64,000 bases of DNA from Mansonella perstans (lineage: Eukaryota; Nematoda; Chromadorea; Rhabditida; Onchocercidae). The position numbers and the translations under genes were made by a program. The stretch is taken from assembly GCA_037074765.1 (NCBI GenBank), contig JBAMDO010000573.1:558001-622000 (forward strand), written 5' to 3'. Below the pieces are notes generated by a model. That model was not told the origin of the DNA. It saw nothing but the letters and a program-made list of their open reading frames with translations, and made no database searches. Positions 9,959 to 22,167 of the stretch are shown one piece after another (the first letter of the stretch is position 1; every line of letters starts with the position of its first letter).

Positions 9959-12900
9959 ATGGAATGCGATACTGGCTGTGGTACTGGGTCCGATGACTAT
10001 ATCCCTCTTTGTACTCTTTGTACTCGACAATTAAAAGGACCAGGAAAAAGTGGAAATGTTGTAGAGCCATTCAATTGCGCACTTTGTTTTGGTGTATTAG
10101 ATGAAAAGTTTGCTGATGAAGTAGTAGCTGAGGTAAGATATTCCTTTTATAAATCGTATATCATTTGCATACTGTATAGTATGTCTTGCAGATTTATTTA
10201 TGAATTGGAGCTTCAAATTTTAAACTTAAACATGATTTTTGAGAGAATGAAATGAATTTTAAAATTTTTATTGTAAAAAAGTCATTGTACTTTGCTAGAT
10301 TTGAAATGATTAGTTGTATGAATAAGGATTTTTTCAGTATGTCTCTGTCAAAATTTTTCGGTGCTATTTTTAATTTATTTTAATGAATAAAAACACCTTC
10401 CAATAGCGAAGATGAAAGGCAATCCGCCTATATCACCTTTACTTGCCTTATAAATTTGAGAATTTTCCACTATTATATTAATTTTCTACTATTATTTTTT
10501 ACTGTTATTTTCATTATTATGGGCTACTATTATTGCTGTATTTAACTTTTAGGTGAAGAAACTATACGAAAGTAATGGCTATGATTCGAAATCTTTTTTA
10601 CTCGCAATCAATATGCCTGTTACAGCTATTCTTCGAGAATCATTATATGAGCTCGTGTATCGTGATGCGCCATCATATGGTACTCTTTCCACGGTTCCTT
10701 TTAAATTACGTATTGTCAACGCCTATTTGGAAAGGATTCGCAATGTACGTGAAATTTTCTTTTCATTAACTTTTGAAATGCCTTAAATTTTCCGCATTAT
10801 TTGCTTAGTATCTTTTTTTGTTAGTTATAAATTGTCTCAATTTGTATAATTAGCATATACAGTGTTTTAAATGAAAACCGTCGACAATTCTTTCAGTTCA
10901 TCGAGTTCACAATATTACATAAGTTCCCAATTATTTTGTTATCTGGATTTCTGTATATTTTCTTATTGCAGGCTACCGGTTTATCACCATCATTGAATTC
11001 GGATTTAATTCTTACTCTTACATTCGTTAGTGACGAATTTAACAAAAGTGATATTGACTATTTGGTAAAGGAATTTCCCAATGATTTCCAAATATCACGA
11101 AAAAGATTGCGATATACTAGCGTGGACGATACACTGTTATCAATGTATACAAAAGTACGAATTGCAGGCTTGGCACATAAATTAAATCGAGAATATGCAT
11201 TGTATAACTTTCGACTATTTATATTTTTAGTAATGACGCAATATTTTTTTTAATGTGGATTTTTCAAACTTCGTTCAGCTCATAACTTTCAAATACTGGT
11301 TTCTCCAGTTCTGTTTTTTTAATTCAGGGCAGTCATAAGAACTAATTGATAGCCATCTAAGGAGGTTTCCCATAATTTAGTAAAAATATTTTTGAAGTAA
11401 GTGTTGTTTAATAATATTCATATTTCATCCAAATCCAACGAAAAAGAATTTGTAGTAATTGTAACCTCAGGTGTATCTGTACGAAGGATTGTTTGATCGT
11501 CGAAGCGTTGTTCTACATTATCATTTTTCCCAGTAAATATCACTCGAATTTAATCATTCTGGTACTCTTTATTTGCTAGTTTTTCGAAAATCAGAAAAAA
11601 GATTACAGGATATACAAGATGGCATCACCGTCGACACCATGTCATTACACAATTTCATTTGAACGTAGTCCACTATTCATAGCGGGACGGTATTGCAAAT
11701 TTTCCAGAAATATGTCTCAAAGTCCTTGGTCTTCTTCAACTGACACAGGGAAAATTATTGAAAATTCAGTAAGCTTTTGCATAGAATATTAAAAGAGATT
11801 CATTTAGTATAGAGAGAGAGAGAGAGAAAAAAAGGTTTGATATGAAATTTAATGATTTTTTGAGGTGTCCGAGAAAGTTGGGGCACCATTTATCAAGGAA
11901 ACTGGATGTGATGTCACACGTTTTGTAGCTTCAGGACGCGAAGATATTGATGTACGAATGCTCGGTAACGGAAGGCCATTTGTAATGCAGGTAGTAGTTT
12001 TTCCATTTTTCTTCAAAATTTCTGGATAAAGTGAATATAAATGTATAAATGTAGATTCTTTTCAGTTAATCAATCCCAAAAGAATTTTTTCGTTCCAAAG
12101 GCATAAGCTGGAAACCACATTGAAACGTATGGAGGATAGTATTAATAAAAATCTTGATGTAAAAGTTCTTCCCAGTTTAAAGCAGATTACATCAGATCAA
12201 GCATCTATGATAAAAAATGGGCAAGACGGTAAGCCATTTCAACAGGATTGCTAATGTTTGAAAAAAGTAGATTAAAAAATATACATGTTATTGACTTGAA
12301 TTGTAGCTTTGCGTAGTGCATTTATGATCTTGGTTTTATTTTAGAAAGGCGAAAATTATACACCGCTTACTGCTACAGTACACGGAAACTTGATGATTTT
12401 GCGCTAAAGGAACTTTATCATAAAGCACCCATTGAATTGATTCAAAAAACCCCTGTGCGAGTGCTGAAACGTCGTCCTTTGTTAGAAAGACGAAGAATGA
12501 TATTTTTCATAGCAGCACTAAAATTGGATGATTATCATTTCCTAGTCAGGTAATGTGAAATATGCTCATCTTCTTCCTTCCAGTTCGTATTTTTATTTGT
12601 GGAATATGACAGAATAGTTGAAATGTCTTTTTAAAACGCAGTTCGTAAGGTATAGGTTCTCTAGAATGGTTTCCATCCTTAATTTTTGATAAACAGAAAT
12701 TACTATTTTACGTGATTTGGTGTAGTTCTTGTTTCTTGTGTTATTCTGCACAAAACACTTTTATAGTTTCAATTATCTTTTGGAAGATGTTATTAACTAA
12801 AAGTAGCAGGCCAAATTAGATTTTTAATTTCGTTTAATTCTATATGTTTTTGTCGTGCTAGAATTTGTAATATAATTACTATAATTGGAATAGTAATAGT

Positions 12901-13189
12901 TTGTGTAAATATGCAAAGATATTTTTTTGATAGCTGTGTTTTTTTTTCGCAGACTAATTCTTTAACCCTTACGATAAAAAATTCCTGGAAGTGCTTCTAG
13001 AATATTTGAATAGTTTGATTTTATTGAAGAATGGAAACGCAAGCAGGAACTTATGTAAAAGAATTTGTGCACGGTGATTTTGGTCGAACTCGACCGTCAT
13101 TGGCTGATCTATTGGGGATTGAATGCGGTGAAGTTGACATATTTGAATTGGATGTTGAGAACGTTGATATGGAATGGCCGCCAAAGTGA
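9959..13189 (+). CDS. PUS10: tRNA pseudouridine synthase Pus10
   Basis: Nine exons in consistent phase: 9959-10132, 10553-10744, 10972-11154, 11471-11532, 11609-11768, 11865-11990, 12066-12228, 12345-12549 and 13030-13189 (TGA), giving about 474 residues. The N-terminal region has paired cysteines (CTLC, CALC) as expected for the Pus10 zinc-binding/THUMP-like accessory domain. FIAGRYCKFSRNMSQSPW, ASGREDIDVRMLGNGRPF and QAGTYVKEFVHGDFGRTRP are Pus10 signatures. The catalytic Asp is the second D of REDIDVR (about residue 286). The family makes pseudouridine 54/55 in the T-loop of tRNAs; the human protein also has a role in microRNA processing. Exon 4 (11471-11532) rests mainly on phase and acceptor/donor signals. 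TOP3B follows 618 bp downstream on the same strand. Confidence 0.93.
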
Positions 13190-13807
13190 GGTCATAATGT
13201 TGTTATCTCTTCACGTAATTATTCATATACTTAGTATTGAATGTTTTTATGTTGTTATTTCTATAAGTCCTTTTTCTTTGTATGGGAACTGAACATACTT
13301 GTCGGTATTTCCCTGAGGCATGTTTATTATAGTCGTAAGATATTTGGAAAATATTTCATTTGTTTATTGTAGTTTTTCATGATGAATTACGAATTCATAG
13401 TGCTGTTATTTTAAAAGTATGTACGGTTGTGCTCATTTGTAATTTTTAAATTAACTATTTTATCATATATTTTCTTCTAGAATTTCGTAATTTGTTTCAT
13501 TCATTGAATTCAAATATGCTATTACTTTGTTTCAATTTGTTGTAATTTGCAATTGTAGTTGTTTTTGGTGATAATAAATTCTTGTTATTTGAAATGTTGG
13601 ATGCAGCGGGCGCTTGTTCGCTAAAGCATTTTAAAAACCATTTTATTATCAGGTGATAGATTGCCTCAAATTCCATGTGAGTTGAAATGTATTGAAATGC
13701 TTTGACACTTTATTCAAATAATTCATAAAAAGTTATTGGTTCTTACATGCTAACCGAATATATGTAGGAAAGGACGGTGGTTGAAGACAAAAGGGATAGG
13801 GACAGAT

Positions 13808-16800
13808 ATGGCTCCACTGGCGGTAATGATGGTGGCTGAAAAACCAATGCTTGCTGAATCAATTGCAAAAATCCTTGCTGATGGAAAAGTTGAAAAAAAG
13901 AAAGGTGAAAATCACGCCTTTTTTGCTTTTTTTTTGCAATTTTTCTCTTATACCATTTCCAATTGTTCCATTTCCAAACTCTTAATACAGTTAGAGATTT
14001 GTTTATCGTTTCCACTTGTTATTTGTTGTACCTATTTCCCTTGCATATCTGTTATTCTGAATTAAAATTTCTTTTTAATTTTTTAAGGTTGGAACAATGT
14101 TTGTTCGATTTCCGAATACCGTGGTCAGTTCCAAGGACAGTCAGCTCTTTTCAAGGTGATCAGTTAAAAATAAAATATTTTAATATTTTTATCTTTATTA
14201 GGTTGTTTTTCATATGTTAAATGGTTTCATTACTTTTTTTATTAATACTTTTGCAAGAAAGTAATATTTTACTTCGATGAAATTCAAAAAGTAAGAAGTG
14301 AGCATTAAAATCCTATCTCAGGTAACAAGTACTTGTGGACATATAATGTCTCTGGATTTTCCGTCAAAAATGAATAATTGGGAAAAAGTCGATCCAATTC
14401 AGTTGTTTTCATCATCAACCATGAAAAAGGAAGCAAATCCAAAAATGCGAATGAATGAGGCAATTTAGTTTTCTCTAAAATATATTCCACGGTTTTTTTT
14501 TATTGGCCAATGTTAATTTTAATATCCAGTTCTATGTAAAGGGGAAGAAGATAAATATGTTTCCCTTAATAGAGCAAGGAAAGATTATGATTAAAAATTT
14601 TCAGAATTAAGAATACTATTTAATGTAAATATAGACATATAGCTTCTTTTCCGTTTAACAGAATTATTTTTGCAGTACCTCGCTTCAGAAGCAAAAGGTT
14701 GTGATTTCCTGGTCTTATGGTTGGATTGCGATAAAGAAGGAGAAAATATTTGCTTTGAAGTTGGTTTTTTGATAAATTTTTAAAAATTGAGTACTCAATT
14801 AGCTTTAATGATATTCATACTTTTCCCGATTTATCGAAATATTCTTATATATACACCTTAGTTACTCTTTGAAATCAAATTGCGGGGTTAGAAATATGCT
14901 CTTCGAAAGTGGTGACTCGAAAAGAATTTATTATTTTTGAATCTCGTAATGTTTGCTACGAATAGAAAAGCCAGGTTGATCTCTGATAAAAAAAAAGTTA
15001 GAACCACTATATAGAAAGATGCCTGGCTTTTTTACTTTTTACTTTTACTTAGCATCAAAAAAAAAAAAAAAAAAAAACTTTGGGAAAAGGAAGGAGCTGA
15101 TTAATCTATTCCTGAAATACTAAGAAATATTACTTAAGAAGTATTACCCATATTTTTTTTAAACTAAAACAATGCAACACTGTTATTTTTTTAAATTGAC
15201 AGGTAATTGAAGCAGTAAAAAATTCAATGAAAAAGCCAAGAACAGGAAATGTTATGGAAAATATTTACAGGTGCATTTTTTAATTCCTTCAAAAAATAGA
15301 AGATTTTAAAATGTATTTTACATTTTTTTAAAGTGTTTTCCAGCTTTCACTACCAGGTGAAGAACTTCTTTTAGAGAATTAAAGAACCTTTTGGAAGCTG
15401 AAGAAAACTTTTTCAGGGCGCATTTCTCAGCCATCACTGCAAAAGATATCAAGTCAGCACTGCGAAATCTTGGTCGTCCTAATATCAATGAAAGTTTATC
15501 CGTTGATGCTCGTCAAGAATTAGATTTGAGGATTGGTTGCGCTTTTACACGCTTTCAAACGCGATATTTCCAGGTAGTTATTGTGTAGTATTATGCTTAA
15601 TCATTTTGGTATTTTAGTCAGTTTATTGAATTTAGTCAATTATTCATTAGAAATTTCTTGATTTCTGTATTTAAGCTTCTTGTTGATACGGTTGAGGCAC
15701 AATATATGTCGGATTAAGTGCACAAACTTAGACTGATTTGCCGAACAATTTTTTTTTATATTTCATGGCAAATATGGTAATCTTGATAGCACAACTATAT
15801 CATTTGGTCCGTGTCAGACACCAACATTGGGATTTTGTGTGACTCGCCACGATTTGATTACCCAATTTAAGCCAGAGCCATACTGGATTTTAGAGGTGCT
15901 TTTTTTAAGTTCTCTTTAGAGTTCGTGTTGCAAGTATTTTAGTTAAGATGATTAATTTGTTTTCGATATATGAGAAAGTTTTAGACGGTCTTCGAAACTT
16001 CAACAGGTGATAAATTAAAACCAACTCATGCCAGAGGACGGATATTTGATAGAGATGTCTGTCAGCTGGTCTTTGATCGAATCAAAGTTCGTTCCTTATT
16101 TTTTTCTCCTTATTTTTTTCCTTATTTCTTTGAATATTTTTGTTTCTAGCTTATTTAATTCGTTTTTTGTATTTCATTGAAAATTTTTGACAGCTTCCAT
16201 GTTGTACTTCACACATTACTGAAGTTTTCAGAAGCAGAACCAAGGTGTTGTTGTTGATGTAAGCAGTTCAGAGTTCCGGAAAGAGCGTCCACAAGCTCTC
16301 AATACCGTTGAATTATTGAGAGTTGCTAGCAGTGGTCTAGGTCTTAGTCCAACTCAAACTATGAGTATTGCCGAATATCTTTACACTAGAGTACGTATAC
16401 TTTTCTTTATAACCTTTATAGCATTGACGATTTCATTTTTGTGTAGGGCTTTTATGATTGATGAAGGTTTCCCAGATTTTATGAAAGTTCATTTTTATTT
16501 TATAGAAAAGTAAAAATTTTTTTTATTTTATTGCGAATTGTTTTAAATTGAGGAGTTGATTTTTCGTATTTGGATTATCGAGTGGATGGATGAATTATGA
16601 TCATGATCAGAGATTTTTTCACTTTTCCGACGCTTTTAACTACATCATTTTCTTATGTTTTGGTACTCCTTGTAGTTTTTTCCGTTTTTCAGGGTTTTAT
16701 AAGTTATCCGCGAACGGAAACTACATCATATCCCTCAAATTTTGATTTTTTCGAAGCCTTGCGGCATCAGCAGAGCGATAACCGCTGGAAAGATATTGTA

Positions 16801-19800
16801 AAAAAGGTTATTTCACTTTGCTTGATTTAAAATGGTTGCTTGCATAAATAAAAAATTTTTTAAAATATCTGTGTTAAAATCTTGCTATGCAATTTTTTTA
16901 AATTTAGTTGTTATCAGAAGGAATCACAACACCTCGTAATGGTGACGATAAAGGTGACCATCCACCGATATCACCTTTGCGTGGCAATGATGGTTCACTC
17001 ACTGGAGGTTGTCTTCTTTAATTTCTTTTTAAAATTGCGAGACTGCAAATCTCTTCGCGAATTTGTAGAAATTTCGAAGTTATTAGACTATGTTATGTCA
17101 AAATAAATTGCCAGATTTGTTTAGATGCTTTGAAAGTATACGATTATGTCACACAGCACTTTATTGCAACATTGATGAAGCCTTGTATATATCTTGTCAC
17201 GAGTATTAAGTAAGAGATTTTATAAGTTATATTCACAGTATCATTTTATTTCCGCTTTTTGATTTTTACCTCTTAATCTTAATATATACAACAGAATTGT
17301 CGGATTATTCTACTGTTCCAAAAGATTCGTAAATAATGTATATTTTTTAAAGAATCGATATCGCAAACGAAATATTTATTGTAAAAAGTAAGTGTATTGT
17401 CAGTTTGGGTTATACAGAAATTATGGTTTGGCAAAAAATTGAGGAAGACTTACAAAATTATAATATAGTCAAAGGAACGAAAGTCAATTTAAAGTAAGTT
17501 TTGGCTATAATATTATGTGTTCAAGTCTCTTAATTGATGGAATAGTTGTACCTTTTTGTATGACTATCGAGGATAATGAAAATTACAGGAGAAATTGATT
17601 TACAAATTAGATTATTTAATCTTTTGGTTTGGAAATACACCAATATGTCATTTTTTATTAGTTTCATATTATTTTGCTTCCAAAGAGAGAATTTAAGAGA
17701 AGGGAAAATATGTGAGTACGCAACAACTCCACCGGACTATCTCACTGAATCAGAATTGATCTCATTAATGGAAAAGCATGGCATAGGAACAGATGCTTCT
17801 ATCCCCACTCATATTAGCAATATTTGTCAGCGGAACTATGTTACTGTTAGTTTTTTCAAATTAAAATAGGAGTTATATTTTACGCAGCATTTAAAATGAA
17901 TAATTTTTCTTATTCAAGCTCAAATTTCAAATTATTTCAAGTATCTAGGTAGAATCTAAAAGACGCTTGAAACCGACGAAATTAGGCATTGCACTTGTGC
18001 ATGGCTACTGGAAGATAGATCCGGAACTAGTATTGCCTACAATGCGTTCCGAAGTTGAAAGTCAGTTAAATCTCATTGCTAAGGGATGTGCCGATTTTTG
18101 CTCTGTAAGTAATTTATTGATGCTATCATTTTGAAATCAAAGTGAAGTTTGAAAGATCAAAGTATCTGTTTGTACGAAGAAATTTAAGAACTTTCACTAT
18201 TGTCGTGTTTTGTTTGCGTAAATGTTTTTTAAAAGTCATTCCTTAATGATCAATAAGAAAAATATGTACATGCACATTACTTTCTCGTTTTTGTCAGTTG
18301 TCGATTGCTTCATGTCACTTTTGATTCTGTCCTACTGTAGAACAACTTCAGTCAGTTAATTTTGGCTTTCAAAATCGTGACTTTTTAATTTAATCACTTT
18401 TAATATTTTGATTTATACATTTGATCATTTGAAAACGTAGCAACTTTCCAGGATCCTTGACGGGATATTCATTCTTAAAACTTGAAAATGCTCCAAATTT
18501 TAAATTACAGTGCATTGAAATGTGCCTTTCAAACTGTACCAGGAAGTAATGACGTTTGCGTACATTTCGTTCCACTTAGTCTTAGAATGGACTAAAGTAA
18601 TGAAAATTTGTCATTGAATTTGTTCACCATATACATATTTGCAGGTTAAAAATCATGTGCTTGAAAATTTCCGCCTTAAATTTATCTACTTTGTAGAAAA
18701 TATCGCTCTTGTGGACTCTCTTTTTGAAGGTAAAAAGAATGTTGTTATTTTCAAAAGCAATGAATTTAAAATTGCTAATAGTTTAAAAGTGATAGAGTCA
18801 ATCTTCTTAGCTCAATATTCTTAGTGTAAATTGTAGGCTTCTGAAATGTATTTATTCAGATTCATTCACATCACTTGCTGCTTCGGGAAAACCATTCAGC
18901 AGATGTGGAAAATGTCGACGTTTTATGAAACTTGTTGCATCTAAACCACAACGTTTGCATTGTTCGAATTGTCAGGTAAATAAATAAAAATGTCAATTAA
19001 AATTGATGGGACTTAATGAAGAAGTGCTAGTATTTTTTACATGTTTTTAGGACACATATTCATTGCCCTTTGCCAAAGATGGGCTATTAAGGCTTCATGG
19101 TGAAAACAAGTGCCCTCTGGATGATTTTGATTTGATTTACTGGCAAGGTCCCGGAGGTGAACCACTTTTTTTGGCAAATTGAATGAATTTTTTAAATGAT
19201 TGAATTTAAGAACGACATGTTATTCAATTTTTTGTTTCATATTTTAGTAAAAACTTTAAAAAATGTGGACGTTTGGATGAAGATTAGTGTTTTTACGCGC
19301 AGAAATTGATAGAAATAGTAGAAATATTTGCCTATACAATACTGTTGTATTTACAGGTAAATTATCGATGTCATTCGCGCTTTGTCCTTATTGTTATAAC
19401 AATCCGCCATTTGAGGGAATGACAAAAGGTTCAGGATGTCACCACTGTTCTAATCCTGTGTGCCCTCATTCGTTTCTGTAAGTCACAGAACAGCTATCTA
19501 TCTATTAGCTGAGTAGTTCTTAGTAGTGAGCGGTAATATTCTATTTATTGGAATTTTTCATGTCAGATGTAAAAAATTAAAATTTCTAGCAGCTGGCCAG
19601 TAAATCAAATATCTGGTACGTAAAAGTTTTTATAATTTCTAATTTTTAGAACGCTGGGAGTAGTGCAATGTCCACGTCAGTGTAGTGTTGGTCGTGGAGT
19701 ACTGGTACTTGATCCGCAATCAGCACCAAAATGGCGTATTTCTTGCAACAGATGCTCTGCGGTTGTGGCTGTTTTCGAAGGTGCCTTGCGCGTAAAAGTT

Positions 19801-20175
19801 CTTAGTAAGCAATGTGAAAATTGTGGTGCACAGTTGTTTTTCGCTGAATATAAGGTAATCTTTTACATGAGATGCTGCCAAAGTTTAATTTTTACAGCAA
19901 TAAATATTTTTATAAGTGATTTGCTTTCTCTTGTACAGTAGTTTTCGGAAACGTTTTTGTATTCAAATTATTTGCAGGATAAATCACCTTTGCCAGAGGA
20001 GAGAACCACATATAAAGGTTGTGTTTTTTGTGATAAATCAATTTCACATTTAGTGAATTTGAATCATGCATATACTGCGGAGCAGCCTATTCAACGAATA
20101 CATATTAATATGCGACAAAAACGCGGTAGTGGTGCATCAGCGAAAATTCGTGGTCGAACTGCATTGAGGAGATAA
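13808..20175 (+). CDS. TOP3B: DNA topoisomerase III beta
   Basis: Twenty-one exons: 13808-13904, 14088-14155, 14322-14459, 14676-14759, 15203-15270, 15417-15573, 15767-15895, 15985-16086, 16232-16390, 16693-16806, 16908-17007, 17125-17209, 17353-17493, 17686-17845, 17949-18104, 18645-18729, 18860-18975, 19051-19156, 19357-19477, 19650-19854 and 19978-20175. Together they give 862 residues, the usual family length. The Toprim domain has [13 protein letters not shown] and the metal triad in [11 protein letters not shown] (D118, D120, E122). The catalytic tyrosine is in [11 protein letters not shown] (about Y339). [20 protein letters not shown] and several C-terminal CxxC zinc fingers follow. 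The type IA enzyme passes single strands of DNA, and in animals RNA, usually with TDRD3. Two splice sites are unusual: a GC donor at 14460 and a non-AG acceptor before 15767. The C-terminus is basic but lacks clear RGG repeats. Confidence 0.96.
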
Positions 20176-22167
20176 TACAGGTCATTTCGTGAATTTAGAT
20201 ATTTAATCATTTTTTTTGCACATGGAAAAGCTAATTATTATTTGCGAACTGTTAATTAATGTGGTTGTGTACCTTCTATTTTGTTATTTTGTCATATTTA
20301 TTTCAGCTATTTTAATTTTACTTGGTTATTAAATTTAGTCATTTTCTGTTTTTTTTTTTCTTTTTTTCTTTTTTTTTTTTTTTTTTTTTGTTGACGTAAA
20401 TTTATTAAGGATTCCTGAGATGACAAACTGCTGGTTTAAAATAGCATGCGAGGACTACAAGGACTTTTTTTCTTAACTATTTCCTTTTTTTCGCAGAAAT
20501 GATAGGAAGAACAAAGAAATAAATCGATGAGTCTATCTTTAATTCTTTTTCATACATTTTTTTTGGCTTGTAATATGTTAGCAAATGAGGAAAAACTTCT
20601 TCATTTCTTTTTTTTTTTTTTTTTTGTTCCTTTCTCATGACTTTGTTTTCCTAATAGTCTTTTTTAAAATCACTAAAAATGTTTTACTTCTCTCTCATTT
20701 TTAAAAATTTCGAATTGTTGTAGCTTTTATAATTATTGTGACTAAAATACGCACTATCTTTGTTACTGCACTACTATTTCTATATTTTGAACATAATTTT
20801 CCAATCTAGCACAAGGCCAAAACAGTCAACTAAGTTTGTAATTGATAGTTTAAAGAAAATAAGCAAAAGCGTGTTAGGTGCTCGGATTGTGCGTATTGTT
20901 TGCATGGTGCTGTAATTTTTGTGAAAGATTTTTCTAAGTGTCAAAAAGAAAATTGTATTTGCTTAATATAATATTCACAGATCACTTAAATGCTTAATAA
21001 ACAGCGTTGACAATAGAGAATATGAAAGAACTTAATATTTGCAGCATATAAATAAAATCAAATTTGAGGCAATGGTACTTGCATTTCGTTGGCATCATCC
21101 AGTTTGTTCTTTACAATATCAAAGGATAGAAGAAAAGTGAAACTATTAGAAAAAAAATCACAGTAATGAATGAGGCGATAATATACACACACAGTACAAA
21201 CTAAAACAGATTTTAATGATTGAAAAATGAGAAGAAAAAAAAGCAAAATTTTAATTTTCTGAGAAAAATAATTTTCCTTTTTAAGATAAAAGCCTCATCT
21301 GAACAGTTTGTTGCATGGTATATTTAATCAAGCCTCACGTCAGAGACGTGCTGGAAAACTGTCCCTTAGGCATTTGAAATTTTAAGTGTCAAGTTAATAG
21401 CATCAAATATATATCAATAAGCAGCGACAGAATGCCAAAAAACAGCAAAAAAGGCAGAGAGAGGAAGGAATGAAAAAACTGGAACGATATTTCAAATTAT
21501 AGGAGAAAAAAAAGAAGCGGACAACAAGTACATAATCGTTCCAGAACCAAGAAAGACGTCGGTGTGAGAATTACGCGCATTTTTAGTGTAAGTAAATTAA
21601 AATGAAAAAAATAAAGTTTTTGAACTGTTCATTTCTGATAGATAAATGAACTGGTATATCTTCCTTCATTTCACTTCGAATTTTTAAATATTTGACCTTT
21701 ATTTTGTCAACTGCCATTTTATTATACTTTAAACTTGGGCGCACTAATAATCAAAGCTGGGAAAAAAAAAGAGAACAAAGAATGAAAAAAAAAAGAGAAT
21801 TTCTGTAACAACTTTAATTAACAAATAATGTCTTGAAAAAGCAAAAAGCAGCAAAATAATTCCATAATCTCCATTACAACTACTTGTAATTTCAAAATTA
21901 AAGTTGATATTTTGATACTAACTTAATGAACGACTTTCGGAATTAATCTTAACAAAATTGGAATAATATTTGAAGTTTCAAATTTCAAATATTTCATTGA
22001 AGATGCGTATTTTCTTTTTAATAAGTTTTGTTCATTGAAAATAATTGCATATTCAATGAAACAATCGAACACGATAAAAAACATTAATTAATACAAATCA
22101 GTAAAAACTTTTGAACACTTTGAGGAAAATTTCGATTATTAGATTCAAAATTATTAGCTAAAATTAG
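20176..22167. other. Convergent intergenic region (3' ends of TOP3B and LIN-42)
   Basis: About 2 kb between two facing stop codons. It is rich in poly-T and poly-A runs (for example 20350-20389, 20608-20626 and 21760-21800). It should contain both 3' UTRs. I see no coding exon. Confidence 0.6.

Noticed and set aside
13743..14015. Minus-strand frame of 90 codons
   Set aside because: Antisense to TOP3B exon 1 and its intron; no motif.
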